Below, in pieces: positions 7,070 through 7,962 of a DNA stretch of 7,962 nucleotides. Position numbers and translations under genes: made by a program. The notes under the pieces were generated by a model. It made no database searches. It had not been told where the DNA came from and was given only the letters and a program-made list of their open reading frames with translations. Source of the stretch: an uncultured Fidelibacterota bacterium (GTDB taxonomy: Bacteria > Fidelibacterota > Marinisomatia > SCGC-AAA003-L08 > D37C17); the NCBI GenBank assembly GCA_913049525.1, contig CAJWYZ010000057.1:1-7962 (forward strand). Direction: 5' to 3'. Each line of letters begins with the position of its first letter. The stretch's first letter is position 1.

Positions 7070-7962
7070 TTATTTAGATGTTGCTACCCAAACACCATCC
7101 CAATCTTTTGGATCTCTTTTTTTCAATATTCCACAACGTTCAACATACATATTTGATGCTTTATCATCAGGATTTCCCTTTTGGGCTTTCTTAAACTGAG
7201 CAATAGCTTTATCCCAATTGCCTTCATTATAATATTCCATGCCATTATTAAACATTTCAAGCACTTCAATCATATTTGGAAAAGATTCCTTCGAATGATA
7301 GTCTAAAACTTCAAACACACGAACAGGTTCAGTTTTGCCTTTTACTATAACACAATCAACTTGTCGGGTTCTATACGTAGCTTTCAAGGCTTCAAAAGTA
7401 TATTCACTCATTAAAATTTTGGCACCATATTTTTTACATGAACTTTCTATCCGAGCAGCTAGATTAACACCATCACCGATTACAGTATAATCCATCCTCT
7501 TTGGAGAACCAATATTTCCCGAAACGATTTCATCTGTATTTAGCCCCATACCATGATCTACTGGAGGCAGCCCCTGCGATTTTCGTATTGCATTAAATTC
7601 ATCTAATCCATGCATCATTTGAATAGCTGCTCGTAAACCTCTATCTGGATCATCATCATGAGCAACTGGCGTTCCAAATATAGCCATAATTGCATCGCCA
7701 ATAAACTTATCTAACATTCCACCTTCATCTTGAATACAATCTACCATTACAGTAAAATAATCATTTAAAAATCCTACTGTCCCCTGAGCACCCAGGCTTT
7801 CCGTTAAGGTTGTAAAACTACGAATATCAGAAAATAAAACTGTTCCTATGCTTTCTTTCCCACCCATCATATCATCACCATCACCAGCTTCCAGTAATTG
7901 ATCAGCTAAATCGGCATCCATATATCGAGACATTGTGGACTTCATACGTTTTTCACTACTGA
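7070..7962 (-). CDS. Class III adenylate cyclase, C-terminal part (5' end outside window)
   Basis: Makes cAMP from ATP. The reading frame stays open to the window edge (SSEKR precedes the first Met at 7945), and the start-like STMSRYMDADLADQLL segment is normally the linker from a GAF/PAS-type sensor domain, so the true start lies upstream. Numbering from the Met at 7945, all key class III residues are present: metal-binding Asp40 (FSDIRSF) and Asp84 (GDAIMAIFG), adenine-specifying Lys80 and Asp152 (KRMDYTVIGD), and transition-state Asn161 and Arg165 (GVNLAARIES). The Lys/Asp pair indicates ATP rather than GTP. After the catalytic domain comes one TPR-like unit (YYNEGNWDKAIAQFKKAQKGNPDD) and a DWDGVWVATSK terminus, a common ending in this subfamily. 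Two TPR genes follow closely. The unseen N-terminus decides its input signal and location. Confidence 0.93.
   Translation of the reverse strand, partial: SSEKRMKSTMSRYMDADLADQLLEAGDGDDMMGGKESIGTVLFSDIRSFTTLTESLGAQGTVGFLNDYFTVMVDCIQDEGGMLDKFIGDAIMAIFGTPVAHDDDPDRGLRAAIQMMHGLDEFNAIRKSQGLPPVDHGMGLNTDEIVSGNIGSPKRMDYTVIGDGVNLAARIESSCKKYGAKILMSEYTFEALKATYRTRQVDCVIVKGKTEPVRVFEVLDYHSKESFPNMIEVLEMFNNGMEYYNEGNWDKAIAQFKKAQKGNPDDKASNMYVERCGILKKRDPKDWDGVWVATSK

Noticed and set aside
7520..7550. NTDE instead of NTGE in the cyclase as a possible active-site change
   Set aside because: Other CyaC-type cyclases vary here, and all metal, adenine and transition-state residues are present.

Overview
The window is a chromosomal stretch of an AT-rich, Gram-negative bacterium. 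All seven genes lie on the minus strand, so transcription runs from the right edge to the left edge. The LptF/LptG-type permease implies an outer membrane with lipopolysaccharide. The permease with an enlarged periplasmic segment, the cyclase ending in a TPR-like tail plus a DWDGVW motif, and the many TPR proteins fit a marine FCB-group bacterium; Marinimicrobia (SAR406) or a relative is my best guess, from gene style only. Several genes carry Shine-Dalgarno sequences, which is less typical of core Bacteroidota.

Layout in order of transcription: (1) 7962-7070, C-terminal part of a class III adenylate cyclase whose N-terminal sensor region lies outside the window; (2) 7046-6267 and (3) 6252-5551, two proteins made almost wholly of 34-residue TPR repeats, 14 bp apart, the second needing a TTG start; (4) 5486-4089, an LptF/LptG-family permease; (5) 4088-3579, a gamma-class carbonic anhydrase-like hexapeptide protein whose ATG directly follows the permease stop; (6) 3562-2279, a thymidine/pyrimidine-nucleoside phosphorylase that has no ATG, GTG or TTG at its N-terminus and appears to start at ATC; (7) 2232-46, a YyaL/SPATA20-type thioredoxin-domain protein (DUF255). 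The largest gap is 64 bp, and I see no convincing intrinsic terminator or promoter, so the block could be one operon or two (a break before the permease is the likeliest place).

Functionally there are two groups. The right half is signalling: a cAMP-producing enzyme followed by TPR scaffolds. The left half is envelope and housekeeping: LPS export, a metal-dependent beta-helix enzyme, nucleoside salvage and a poorly understood thioredoxin-fold protein. There is no evidence of a mobile element, CRISPR array, phage or defence system. The most noteworthy points are about gene structure: the missing start codon of the phosphorylase, and two TPR genes whose junction divides one TPR unit exactly between its two helices.
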